From positions 23,588,501 to 23,652,500 of the forward strand of contig NC_053400.1 in assembly GCF_016859285.1 (NCBI RefSeq): 64,000 nucleotides of DNA. The letters are read 5' to 3'. The notes below the pieces were generated by a model. It was given only the letters and a program-made list of their open reading frames with translations. It was not told where the DNA came from and ran no database searches. Origin of the DNA: Xiphias gladius. Taxonomy: Eukaryota; Chordata; Actinopteri; Istiophoriformes; Xiphiidae. Made by a program: the position numbers and the translations under genes. Positions 24,741 to 46,300 of this stretch are shown one piece after another; within the stretch, counting starts at the first letter, position 1, and each line of letters opens with the position of its first letter.

Positions 24741-25277
24741 TGTCGCAAATAAAAAGCCGGGCAACGGGCAACGCCACTCGGTCCCGTTTGCTGTCGAGTA
24801 GGACCAGTGACAGATGCACGTAACTGTGCGCGGCGGTGGGGAGGGGACACCATCAAGGTGTAGAGAGACTCCCAACGAGAAGAACGGTGCACTTCCCGGA
24901 ATGTTACGACGAGAAACGGGGCGCTCAAACGTGTGACATGTCAGGGGTTGATTGATTAAAAGTAATTACAAGGTGATGGTCCGGGAGGGAAAACGCCAAA
25001 ACCCAATGCCGATAAAAACGTTCACTGGCTTCGTCTGGTTAGTTTGCCTCCTCTTCCTGACACTTTTCACTCAAATTCACCTTAAATATTAAGTGTATAA
25101 TTCTAAATAAAATAGTTGCATTGTATAATAGTGAAGCCGTGAAGGGGGTGAATTTAGGAGAACACAACATTCCCCAAATCGATTAAATGTATGTAAAAGA
25201 TCAGTTATATTGCAAATTAAATATAGGATCTGAACAACATTAGGAGTTTGCTTAATGGGAGGGGAGCATGTGAGAGT

Positions 25278-25280
<3 letters not shown>

Positions 25281-25360
<80 letters not shown>
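25281..25360. repeat. (CA)40 microsatellite
   Basis: 80 bases of uninterrupted CA between lamp1 and cul4a. Confidence 0.97.
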
Positions 25361-25362
<2 letters not shown>

Positions 25363-26082
25363 GCTGTGTGGGCTGCCATGTGCTATGGTTAGTCAGCTGA
25401 CACCTTCATCAATTCACGAGGGTGTACAAACCCCTAGAAGGAACGCAGGGGCTGCTTTAATGCTGTTGTCCAAGACTTATCAGGACCCTGCTACATTCTC
25501 CCTGCATACTTCAACCACACTTTAAAAAAAAAAAAAAAACATGCGGTTTTCTGGTCTCAAAATGAGACTATAATGTCAGACGACGAGCTCATGTTGAAGT
25601 GTTTAAGCTGTACATTCCCTGCTGTGATTCTGAATGTATTTTTAAAAACAAAAACCCTTTAATCTGGAGTTCCATCTTCCAGAAACCTGAGAAATTTAAA
25701 TCCTGAAAGAGCCATTTCTATCAATGGCTGTTATTTATTGAAAATAGCAGATCCCAAATTGATCAAAATCAAGTATATGGAAAGAGCACAGGCAACAATC
25801 CACTTCCCTATTATTATAAATCCTCTTTGTGACTCACTTGCCCAAACTGCCCTTATTTCACAACTATTCACTTCTTCTGCTTTTTTTCTTTTTTTTCCAC
25901 TACTAATTGAATTGATTATATCAGATTCATCGGGAGTTGACATCAGGACAAACTATGTTGTAAACTCAGACTGAAAGAGGCAAATCTTTCACAATGTGAA
26001 CTATTAAAAAACAAAAACAAAAACAAAAAAAGTACCACTAGCTGGTTATCTACAAATCATCAATTGAATCATTAAATATCCA

Positions 26083-26910
26083 TTTATTCAGGTTCACTTT
26101 TCTCACTCGTACATAGAATACAATCTGATCTACAAAAACGTCAGCACGTGACATTGGACATTTGGACATTTTGGTCAAAACATACAAGATACCAAAAGAC
26201 ATACCCAAGTGGCTTGCCTGTATATCACTTAGCATCTGTGTTACAAGCAATGACCCCCTCCCTCTGACCTAAACACATCTGACTCAGCCCCATCTGGACA
26301 ACTTCATCCATCCTCAAGTCCCTTGTCTTTGTCCTCAACAGCTGTTTCTCTGCCAAATCAAGCAACCAACCAGTCAGGTTTAAAACTCAGCAGTTTATGC
26401 AGCCATTCATGAAGAGAACAAAAAAAAAAATTAAAAACCAAAAAAAAAAAAAAAAAAAAAAAAAAATCGTAAAACTCAAGACAAACCAACTATAGTAGAA
26501 AAAAAAAAGTGATTTTAGATCGTGATTGGAAAAAAAAAAAAAATCCCAATCCTGAGGAGGATAAACGAAATAAAACAAAACAAAAACAGAGGAAAGTGCT
26601 AGTTATTTTTTCAGTTGAGTTTTGCATTAGCAGATTTGTAAGTTACATAAACCAATCATGAACAACCCGGTCCACTCCTCCAGCCCCATTTCAGAGTCCC
26701 ACTAAAGATATCGCAGAGTGGAAACAGTACAACCATGTTTCTCGTCTCTCCGGAGCTCTGTGTGGTCTGGATGCTGCGTCCAGGATTGTGGATGGAGGGA
26801 AAGATGGGCACCAAAGGAGAGTCGGGTGGCTGAAGGGCTGTAATGCTGTTTTTGGGGGGCCAGCTGTACGCTTGCTGTGAGGAAAGCATGGCAGTGACAG
26901 TGGTATCCCC
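26083..26910 (-). other. cul4a: cul4a 3' UTR
   Basis: Minus-strand AATAAA at 26088-26083, about 0.8 kb after the cul4a stop. The interval contains several A-rich runs on the plus strand (about 26420-26590), which are U-rich in the transcript. The boundary is inferred from the signal alone. Confidence 0.5.
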
Positions 26911-36148
<9,238 letters not shown>

Positions 36149-36720
36149 TATCAGATTAGCGCTTTGGCTTAACGCTGTATGGTCCAAGTGTTTGGCTAAA
36201 TTGGTGCTGGATTGTTCAGTCGCTTGTTTGTTTACTGTCACCAACACAGCTTCTTCGTTGAACCAGTTGTCTCTGGTTGACGGCACAGACAGTCGTGGTC
36301 TATTTAAAACATATTCAGAAACACACAATGACTAACGTGAGGTTTATTAATCAGAAAACATAACTACGGTCAGCTAAATAAACACGCTAACAGTATGTCA
36401 TCTGAAACTGCAGCACACTTTAGCTACCAGTTTTCGTCCTCTCCACAACACTTTAGCTTCATAGGCTAGTCCATGCCAGTCTTGACTACTTACAGATTTT
36501 AACAAGTTCAATTATTGTGTTTTGCGACGGTAAACAAAAACATAAAGGCGACATATTTAGCGTTGATATAACAGACCCATGTTTTGATGGCTTTCTTTAG
36601 CACATAGCTAGCTAGCACAACAAAATGGCTTTTCTCAGACAGTTCAGTTGGACAGGTGCATCTTGGGTGAAAAGCGGCCGAGTTGCGTTCAGGGACAGTT
36701 TGGCTATTTACCGTGTGAAC
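36149..36720 (-). promoter_or_regulatory. cul4a: cul4a 5' region
   Basis: Upstream of the cul4a ATG (36148). The frame stays open for about 60 codons upstream but contains no ATG, so it is read as 5' UTR. A YY1-like AAAATGGC occurs at about 36622. Only moderately CpG-rich. Transcription start not resolved. Confidence 0.4.
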
Positions 36721-36739
36721 TAGTTTTTTCTCATTTTCT

Positions 36740-37127
36740 TAGACATTGGCATGGCCAAATTGACCTCTTAGGACCCCTATTGACACCCACAATGCAACGT
36801 GGTACTCTTATTTCCCCGGACACCCAGAGACCAACAGGTGCTATAGAGCTAAAATGATTAATCGATTAGTCAACTGACAGGAATGACAGCAAGTTTCAAT
36901 ATTCAAATGTGAAATTTGCTAGTTTCCCACTTTTCTATGATTGTAAACTGAACATGTTTGGGTTTTAAATCTTGGTCAGACATAAGAAGCATTTTCAATA
37001 TGTTAACTTGGGCTTCAGGCAATATTTCACTATTTTCTGACATTTTAAACATTAAGTAACCAACCAATTATTAAAGAAAATAATCATCACGCGTGTTGAT
37101 AGTGAAAACAATTTTTTTTTTGCCTCC
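36740..37127. repeat. Copy 3 of the ~300-bp 'gctgcaacgatta' element
   Basis: Core 36845-37127 begins 'agagctaaaatgattaatcg' and ends near 'gttgatagtgaaaacaat'. The flank 36755-36845 ('gacctcttaggacccc...tatttccccggacaccc') matches the flank of copy 1 (about 7315-7420), showing that the repeated unit is longer in these two copies. Confidence 0.6.
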
Positions 37128-37239
37128 TATGATGGAATAACATTAAAAGTACTTAGTAATTGTGCATATGCCACAACCACTTGTTTAACTTTTTTTTCTT
37201 TTGGTTGTTCAAGTTAATTAAATTTCACTGCCTTTCAAA

Positions 37240-38095
37240 AAATGTTATTTGCCCAGGGTTGTCCAAACTGAAAGCTACTTTTTCAACACATATTTTGCTT
37301 CAAGTGTAAGAAAGACCAAGTACACGGTATTCTCCACCTCCACCGGTGACTCCGATTATCCTCCCATTAAAGCCCTAAATGGTACCCACATTATTCTTGC
37401 TGACTCATACCAATACTTAGGAATTTGTCTCGACAGTGGACCGTGATCTAAGATGTCATATTCAACATTTGATTCAAAAATTAAAAAAAAAATAATATTG
37501 GTTTCCTATATAGGATTAAAAGCTCTCTGTCTTTTTCATACCATGAAATTACTGTGTGGTCAACTTTAATGTCTGTACTTGATTATAGAGATATTCTGTT
37601 CTGTCGTGCTGATCCATCATTACCTCAGCCGCTAAATACTGGTTATCATATAGCATTACACTTTCTCAATAATGACAGATTTTGTACTCATTATTGTTCT
37701 CTGTATCACAAGGTTGGATCGACTTCCCTGCAGCAGCTGTCTAACCTTAGATATTCCTCACGTGTCCACTGTTCTTGGCAGAACTGGTTTTAGGTACTAT
37801 GCGCCTTTTTAAATGGAATCGACCGCAAACTTCCCTCAAACTAGAGTCCTTCATACCACTTGGAGGTTTTAAAACTTTATTATCTGATATTTTTTTCATG
37901 ACTCTTGTAATTGTTTTTATTAGATATGTCTTAGTTGTGTTATTTCTTTTTGCTGATTGTGTGTTTGTCTGATTATCTCTTGTTCTCGAGTCTCTCCTGA
38001 AAAAAGAGATCTCAATCTCAATGAGACCTAACTGATTAAATAAAGATGAATAAATAAATAAATAAACAAATAAATAAAATAAAACATATTACGAA
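37240..38095 (+). mobile_element. LINE (non-LTR retrotransposon) 3' relic
   Basis: Decayed C-terminal reverse-transcriptase coding sequence: a KTKYTVFST...YQYLGICLD block (about 37312-37435), typical of the region just after the RT domain, then further broken frame through about 37970. The element ends with 'caatgagacctaactgatta' and a (TAAA)n-type tail (38040-38085). It is 5'-truncated with several stops and inactive. The clade (L2-, Rex1- or L1-like) is not resolved. Confidence 0.75.
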
Positions 38096-38339
38096 GTCAG
38101 TCTGGAATGTGTTAAGAAATCGTCAACAACTTTCCTCCTGTGCTTTCTCAGGGAGCACATATGATAAATTAGAAGAACTTTCCTCCTCGCTCGACAGCAT
38201 TGAACGCAGCCCTGCATCACCTGCAGCCAGCAGGAGTCCCGTGCAGATGGGCGGTGTTTTATACGGGACAAGGAAGGACCCAAGGGTGCCATTCAAGCCA
38301 TATTTTCTGCTTGTCGGTGCGGTGCCCACCCGACCAGCA

Positions 38340-38451
38340 TGGGTATATTAATGTTAAAGTGTAAATATATGTCGTGGCCGCTGTTTTTGGAGTAGCGAGG
38401 CTCGCCTGTCTGTGGCGATCCGGCCCACCGTCCTGAGCGCTGTCTGCAGCG
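38340..38451 (+). other. tgfbrap1: Probable non-coding first exon and promoter of tgfbrap1
   Basis: A CpG-rich stretch (about 38100-38470) ends in a strong donor, GCAGCG|GTAAGTAT, with the exon end at 38451. Its partner would be the acceptor at 40371-40372, just before the start codon. The 5' limit is not visible. Confidence 0.55.
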
Positions 38452-40372
38452 GTAAGTATGCTAACAGCTCTCGAAGAAACTAGGCAGGGAGCTGGTGCGC
38501 AGAGCATCATCCCTAGGGAGGGGAGGCCAATTGGAAATTAGGCTTTTTTTTTTCTCTGGACAGACACCCAGCGAGTGTTGTAATGTAACAATACGGCTTG
38601 TCTGTACACATAGTTCATAAGCCTTCCTTTAGGCACACTGAAAATGTAGCTTAGTGTTTATTAGCTTGCTAGCATTGGCATCATTGGCGAACAGCCTCTT
38701 TAAGCTAACCTTAGCTAGCTCGGCTAGATGGCCAAGAGGCTACCAAATCAAATAAGAACTGACCTCGACTTCTTCAAATGAATAAGATAAGTTACAAACA
38801 ATTTATTCCACCTCCAGACAGCCACTGTTAACCAGTGAACTTTGTTTTGCTGCTACCGTTAGCCTCTGCGTGTTTGGCAAGCTAGCTAGCGTTAATGTCA
38901 TTAGCTATTATCACTTGAGCCGCGTTTAATGCCAGGTAATATTTTCCAAAATTGTTGAAAATTAACCAGGTAATACTGTAAGTCCCCTATTTAGCATTCA
39001 TCAGCAGTATAAAACAATTTGATAAATGGTTGATAACAAACTGTTATGCGGAAGATATAAGAACATTTTAAGGGTTTATTAATGCAAAACATTAACTAAC
39101 AATTATAACTTATTCTGTGAAAATATGGTTTATATCATTGCAACAGTGTCATTCATTGTTCTGTTACAAAGTACCCTTCGCTCATGGGTGCCCACAGGAG
39201 GGGTTATAGTTGTTTAAATACATTAAAACATTTATATGTTTGTGCTTACAATTAAATTGTGTGTTATAAACTATTCATTAAATGTCTATACAGTTTAGAA
39301 ATGCTAAATAGAGGCACTTAAAGTACAGTGTTGCCATTAACTCTTGCTAGAATAAGAAAGAAGGAAATAAAGTCACAAAAGCGAGACAGACACTGAAGAT
39401 AAACCTTCAACATTTGTCGGTAAGGAAAGAAACACAATTTATTTAAATATAATCAGTGCCACACTTTTTAAAGATAAAAGTACTATTTATGGTCCAAGCC
39501 ACACTGCCCTAAGTGCACAGCCCTTGAAGTATGTGGATATTCAAGAACCTACTTGCTTTACGTACAAGAGCAAAAGAATAAGCAAGAAAAAGACACAATA
39601 CAGTATATATTCTTGCGTGTCAGAGCATGTGAGATGTAAAACTATTAAACATTCAGCACTTTCCTACGTTGATGTTAAGTCCTTAACAACACTGTGCTAA
39701 GTTTTATATCTTATAGTATGCAAACATATTGTACTGTAATCTACAGCCATCTGTCATGTCTGACAGACATTTTCAGGAGAGGTTTAACTAAAAGATCACA
39801 ATATAATGTCCAGAAGAGTGTAGAAATCATTTCATTCCCATCCTCATCCAAATCATCAAGGTAACAGAGCATGTCTTCCTCTGGGACTGAATAAAAGTAT
39901 CCACTTTCCACAGCCCAATGCAAAATGCTAGATCCTAACTGAACATAAACAGACTCCTAGTGCTGGTGAGGTTTTATATACAAGGCTGCTAACAGGTCTT
40001 TTCATTTTATTAATTAGTTGATTAATTGTTTGTGCTATAAAATGTCAGAAAATAATGAGAAATGTTTGTCACAATTTCCCAGAGCCCAAGGTAATGTTTT
40101 GCCCAACCAACACTCCAAGACCTTAAGATACTGGGAACGTTTGGCATTTTAAAGGCTCACACTCACTGGAGCAGTTATTCAGAGGTAAATCAGTCAAAAA
40201 CAAGCAAAAGCCGGGGCTACCTAAAAGCAGAATGGATTCAGAGTTTGTTGTGAATGAGGGACACACCCATGCCTTAGTATATCCTATGATATTGCCAGGG
40301 AATTAATAATGTATCACAAGAAATTTTTTGCAGTATACTCTGACATTGATTATTTTAATTTGTATCATCTAG
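38452..40372 (+). other. tgfbrap1: tgfbrap1 intron 1
   Basis: AT-rich, no coding exon. A fragment of the 'gctgcaacgatta' family sits at about 40005-40140, recognisable from 'aaaatgtcagaaaataatga' and 'cacaatttcccagagcccaa'. The rest shows nothing I recognise. Confidence 0.5.
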
Positions 40373-40377
40373 TGTAG

Positions 40378-40395
40378 ATGCCTTGGCTGAGATGA
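40378..40395 (+). promoter_or_regulatory. tgfbrap1: Five-codon uORF overlapping the tgfbrap1 start (ATGA)
   Basis: ATG CCT TGG CTG AGA TGA: the upstream ORF begins 14 bases before the main ATG and its TGA (40393-40395) overlaps the main ATG (40392-40394). It is present in any mRNA that uses the acceptor at 40372. Confidence 0.75.
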
Positions 40396-43300
40396 GTGTG
40401 AAGGCTTTTGAGCTAGTCCCCGCTGTGGAGCGAGATCTCCTCATGGGCGACAAAGCTCGCATCAACATCGAATGCATTGAATGCTGTGGAAAGCACTTGT
40501 ATGTTGGCACCAATGACTGCTTCATCCACCACTTTCTGCTGGATGAAGTCTCTTCATCCAAAGGGAAGCTGAGTTACTCATCTCAGAAGCTGTTGCACAA
40601 ATACCTGGGCCTCAAGAAACCAGTTGCTGAGCTGCGGGCTGCTTCTGCTTTGGAGCGTCTGATAGTGCTTTGTGATGGAATAGCGTTCCTCATTGACATG
40701 GTGACATTGGAGACTGTGCCCTCGGCGGCAGGAGGTGGAGCCAAGATCAGAGGTGTGACAGCGTTCTGCATTAATGAGAACCCAGTGAACGGTGACCCGT
40801 TCTGTGTGGAAATGGGTGTACTCTCCTCCAAGCGGCGAACGGTGCAGATTTACATGGTGTATGAGGACAGAGTCCAGCTGGTCAAAGAGGTGACAACTCC
40901 TGAGCAGCCCTGTGCTGTCAGTCTTGACGGTTACTTTTTGTGCCTGGCACTCACTACACAATACATAATCCTGAATTACAACACAGGAGCCTCCCAAGAC
41001 CTCTTCCCTTATAACAGTGAAGAGAGGAGACCCATTGTGAAGAGGATCGGCAGGGAGGAGTTCCTCTTAGCAGCACCTGGTGGTCTGGGTAAGTCAGTAC
41101 AAAAACAGGGTAATCTGCAGGTCTTTAAAAGTCTTAAAAATTCAGTTCCCTCAAAAAAGGTCTTAGAAGATATTAAAAAGTCTTAAATTTTATTTACAGA
41201 GGTCTTGAGAATTCTTTCTTGCCTGTCATAGACAGTACCATTAGCAATGATAGATTTTATAACTATATATATGTAATGTTAATCAATTTTTAAAATTGAT
41301 TTATTTAAAAATATATATTATTGTTATTATTTTAGATTAATGTACAGTATTTATCATGTAGTCTATGAATCGTCAAAACAGGCTAACTAATTTTAATAAC
41401 TAATTTTCACAGCCTTTGTGCATCTGCATGTTTTTTGAGTGGGAGTCTGTAGGTTTTGGGGAAGTTTGGAGTATTTCTTGACATATCCCTGCTTATAACT
41501 TGTCTAAAATCCCCCCTCTAGGAATGTTTGCCAATGCAGAGGGGGTATCTCAGCGGGCTCCAGTCAACTGGTCAGAGAGCGTGATTGGTGCCGCTGTGTG
41601 TTTTCCCTATGTGGTGGCGCTGGATGAGAACTTCATCACCATCCACAGCATGTTGGACCAACAGCTAAAACAGACCCTTTCGTTCAGGGATGGACACATT
41701 CTGCAAGACTTTGAAGGTATCATCATGTAATGCTTTGTTAAGGATCTTTTAAACCTGTGTCGTCTAATCAAACCACTTGTTTAAAAGAGTACTCAACCGA
41801 TTTAATGTTGCACTCCTATAACATTTCTGAACTCACGATGGACCGTTTCAAAAAAGTAAAAAATCAAAGTTGATGCAGCAGAACCACCACTGATATTGTT
41901 TTGTCGCAAACAGTATAGTTGGAGTTTCGGGTGTGTTATGCTTCTATCGGCTAATGTAGCCTCGAGCCTTTATTCTAAAGCAGAGACGAGGAGTGGGCTA
42001 CAGAGGTCTGGCAAACCCACTTCTTTAAAACTCCACACCTCCAGATTCTTTCATTTTCAAACTTTAGCACCAGCCAATGCTGACTCAAGTGACATTACTT
42101 CAGGACATTTATCAGACTTTGTGCAGCTCCATCTGGAGCCACAAAAGGCTTTATAAACCCATTTGCAGTAGTACTGCCCAAGACTTTGATGGGTAAAATC
42201 CGTAGAGTTCCCCTTCAATTTGTCCAGCTCATATAGATTATCAAGAATGGAAGGATTGTGTCTTTAACTATCAAGCGCTTCCTTGGTGGAAAAAAGGCTG
42301 CTGTTAAATAGGCCAGGGATGGAAAGAGTCATTGCCTTGGATTGCTGGACTGAGAAAACAAAACCTTTTTAGCAAAGGTCTTGACTCTTAATGGGATCTG
42401 AAGCATTAGCAACCTTTTCCTATTATAGAACATCTTTTTGTACAGTGTTAGCATAAAAAAATATTACTCTACAGAGCTTTTAAAAAAAAAAAATAAGTAA
42501 CTGAGGATGTTGGATAGAGGCACACAGGAGATTTCCAGTGCAACACACACTCTTATAGTTGATGCTCAGAAAGCAAGCTCTTGGCTGAAGCTGGAAACTC
42601 TGTCAGAGGGTTTTGGCTTGCTTTTGGTTACTTCTGGTTTGACTGCAGTCATTCAAAATAATGTGTGGACATGAAGATGTTTAAACTCTATCGTGTAAAA
42701 CACAGGATTAAAATTAAGCAGACTCACGGATGTTCATCAACAGGCCACCTGTGATATCCCCATGCATTTCCCTGGCTGTTTGAGAGAGCTGAAGTTCTGA
42801 CCGGCAAGTGTTGTGTGTTTTAGGGAAGGTCATTCTAGCCTCCACTAAGGCAGTGTATGTCCTGGTACCCCTGCCGCTGGAGAGACAGATCCAAGACTTG
42901 CTGGCCAGTCACAGAGTGGAAGAGGCGCTCACCCTCACAGAGGGAGCACAGAGAAATATTCCCAAAGACAAGTTCCAGGTAACAAACAGTGTTTTGTTTT
43001 CATTTTTATGGCTGAAGTATGTTTTAAACAGATGACGTGTGTGATTCGTGGGCCTTACAATAATATTGGTGTCATAGTAATCGATGATAATATGACAACT
43101 TTGCCGAGAATAAGATCTTCAACATTAATCTGATCTGAATCACATAGTTAACAGTATTTTTCTAAACTGAAGAACACATTTGTTATATATTTTGTCACTT
43201 TTTGCATGTACAGATTTTGCACAAAAGAATCCTCCAGCAGGCAGGTTTCATACAGTTTGGCCAACTTCAGTTTCTAGAAGCAAAAGAACACTTCAGGTAA

Positions 43301-46300
43301 GAGGTTGAGTCAGTCCTTGATCATTTTCCAGCTTTTGTTGTACAGCTTTGTTTCGTCATGAGATTAAACTCTGTGGCCATACCATTCAGGCCCAAGGTTT
43401 TTCGACAAAACTCTTACAATACCTAATCTAAAAATTTTTTTTTTTTTTTAGTCATTAATATTCCAGTAGAGTCTTTATTTTTCCATTTAAGTACCATCAT
43501 TGTCTGCTTTTGATCCTCGCATACCAGTACATATTGAGCTGTAGTCATTCAAGAATTGAAATCAAATCACATTTTGAGTAAAATTGTTACACAATGAACT
43601 GCAATCATGAAACTCATCAGGTCATCCATTCCTACCTTTCTGTCTTTTCATAGCCTGTTAATTCATTATGACTTAAGATTCTCTTCCACGGCAAAAACCC
43701 TTTGCAGAACACTTAAACTTTCTTAAGACTTCAGGAGCTTTGCCTCCTATTTACAAACAACTGATTTTGGTTACTTGACTAAAGTTGATACCCTGTTAGT
43801 AGTCCTAACTGTTTCTGCACTAATTGCACTTTGATGATTTAGTTCCCAATCATTATAATAGCTTTACAACTTCATAATTTTCTCTGTCCTGTGTGTTTTC
43901 ATGTTCAAAAGTCTGGCCCTGGGCGGAGGAACTATTTTTTTGTGTGAATCTGCATCCACTTCAGGAGTTTTAAAATTTATTTTTTATATATCACTGTGTA
44001 TTTTTCTGCCATACTAATGCAAATTGAGAAAATATAAACATTTTCTTTTACTAGAATTACAACAAATGTTGAGGATTGTGCAGTTATGAGGTTTGGTGTG
44101 CATTTCTTGATTGCCTCACTCCATCAGCAGTTTTTTGTGACCCCGTCATTATATTTTCAGGAAGGGTCAACTGGATGTGCGGGAGCTGATATCTCTCTAT
44201 CCACTACTGCTGCCAGCTTCCTCTTCATTCACACGCTGCCACCCTCCCCTCCACGAGTTTGCAGATCTCAACCACCTGGCACAAGGTGACCAGGAAAAAG
44301 TGCTGCGATGCAAGAAATTCCTTATCAGTTATTTGGGAGAGGTAAATGGAGTAAAAACGGATTTATCTATACAGTATTTTGTGGTGAGTTCACATGTCAG
44401 AAGTTCTATGTATTCGTTTATGTATTACAAAAAAGTTTTCTTTATCTCCTCGTGCAGGTACGAAGCACAGAGGTGGCAAATGGCTGTAGAGAGGACGTGG
44501 ACACAGCACTGTTAAAGCTATATGCCGAACAGGATCACGAGAGCCTTCTAGACCTGCTAGCTTCAGACAATGCCTGCCTGCTGGCAGACAGTGTGCCATG
44601 GCTAGAAAAATATCACAAGTGTGTATACTATCATTTTTGTTTTTGACATGCTCCCTTTTTAAGAATATGTTTAATATAATTCATCACATATGAAAATTGA
44701 TGCATTTCAACACACAGACATTTTATGGTCTTTAACAGCCTTCACGTCTGTAGAAGCACTGGTATTGGAATGGACACATAAATACAGTTGAAGTGAAAAA
44801 ACACCCAAACATTTTGAAACTGTAGCTGGTTGTTAAATGTTGTCTTTTAATTTTTGCGTGTGTTTTGTGTGACTGCTTGATAAGAAGTGATTACAGCAAA
44901 ATTTAGAGTCTCAGTTTGGTCATATCATGCTTAAAACTGTGGTAATTGGAGGTAAAATCAACACTCTTGTGGACACTGTGGAGATTGATATAATTTTCAC
45001 TAATTATTGCGGTCACAAAATTTGCAATTTCCTACAGGGACATTGAGGCTTTGTTGGCTAAATACTTTTTCTTGCCCCTTGGTATTAATTGCAACCCGGG
45101 TATAGCTCTAATTTTCAGTCCAATTTAGTCAATCCAGTTAAATGACTTTGTACAAAAACAGCATCTTGAGGGATAGGCTTTGCTTCATTCAATTTTCTTT
45201 CCCCCTCTTAGATATTTTGCACTTGGGCTGCTCTATCATTATAATGGTAAGGATTCAGCAGCACTTGAGGTATGTATGCCTAAAACTATTATCTATTACT
45301 ATTATTGGTCCTCACAGAAGAATTGGCACCAACATAATGTTTAGGAATTGAACCTGTCTCCTCTTTATGATTCCGGCAGTTGTGGATTCGCGTGGTAGAT
45401 GGGGATCTGCAGGACTCAACAAGATCTGACCTTTATGAGTACATTGTGGACTTTCTCTGCTCCTGCTCCAGTCTGGACCTTGTTTGGAAGTATGCAGACT
45501 GGGCCATGCGGAAGGATCCCACCGTAAGTTACCAGTAACTTAAATTACCTCAAAAATGTAACCGTGCTGCCAGTCAAAGATTATTAGGGCAAGTCAACCA
45601 TGGCGCAAAGTCGATTTTTAAACTGGTTTAATGACAATGGAAACGTTTTGCATTTATCTCTTCTATTTCATCTGAATTTCAGTAATTAATTAAAGGGCAA
45701 TGCCCCTTGATCAACGGGAAAAAAAAACTGCAAATAGGTCGGCGCTAGCTAAGATGGCCCTTCTTTCTTATTAGCAGTTTCATTAGCAGTCTTTGGTCAG
45801 ATGATAAAATGCACCATAAAAATCAAAAACATTACAGCTCATACACATAATTATGGTCAAAACAAGTAACAATTCTCTGCAATTCAAATTGAAGACTGGA
45901 TGATTAAATACACACGCAAAACAAGACAGTCAGGATGGCTGGAGAGATGTGAACTGTCGTTTTACAGTACTCAAGCCATTTCTTCAGTTTCTTATTAAAT
46001 ATTGAAATGGTATCAAGCTCTTTCATATGTACCGGCATACAGCTCAATTCATATTTGGCTTTAATAGAAAAAGCAGATAAACTAAATGTACTTTTTTTTG
46101 CAGTAAAATGTCTTTTTTCTTGTGACATTGTGGGTTGTCAAGTATCTTTTATTCTGCATGCTTTCTCCTTCATTGCAACATTTTCTTAGCCACTTTATAA
46201 CATAATATTTTGATATTGTGCATGAAGTGGCAGAGCTATAGTAGTAACCGTGCCTTTCTTTTTGTTTGTAGATAGGCGTCCACATCTTTACTAAGAGGTC

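Larger units (their letters stand above)
24641..26082. other. Intergenic, lamp1 to cul4a
   Basis: No gene found. It holds an (AAAAC)n repeat (about 24690-24740), a (CA)40 tract (25281-25360), poly(A) runs and AT-rich filler. A second minus-strand AATAAA lies at 25739-25734 and may be an alternative cul4a transcript end. Confidence 0.6.

Noticed and set aside
25281-25360. Long (TH)n, (CV)n or similar open frames in CA/TG tracts
   Set aside because: Dinucleotide repeats lack stops in most frames. These are not genes. The same holds at 14064, 29477 and 48403.
36149-36328. In-frame open extension upstream of the cul4a start, encoding about 60 extra residues
   Set aside because: It contains no ATG; the apparent start is a TTG. 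MAEDTRQD aligns with the known CUL4A N-terminus, so the extension is read as 5' UTR.
41717-41724. Second U12 intron at tgfbrap1 exon 2 (donor GTATCATC)
   Set aside because: The donor deviates from GTATCCTT, and the acceptor has a pyrimidine-type tract without a U12 branch point at the right distance.
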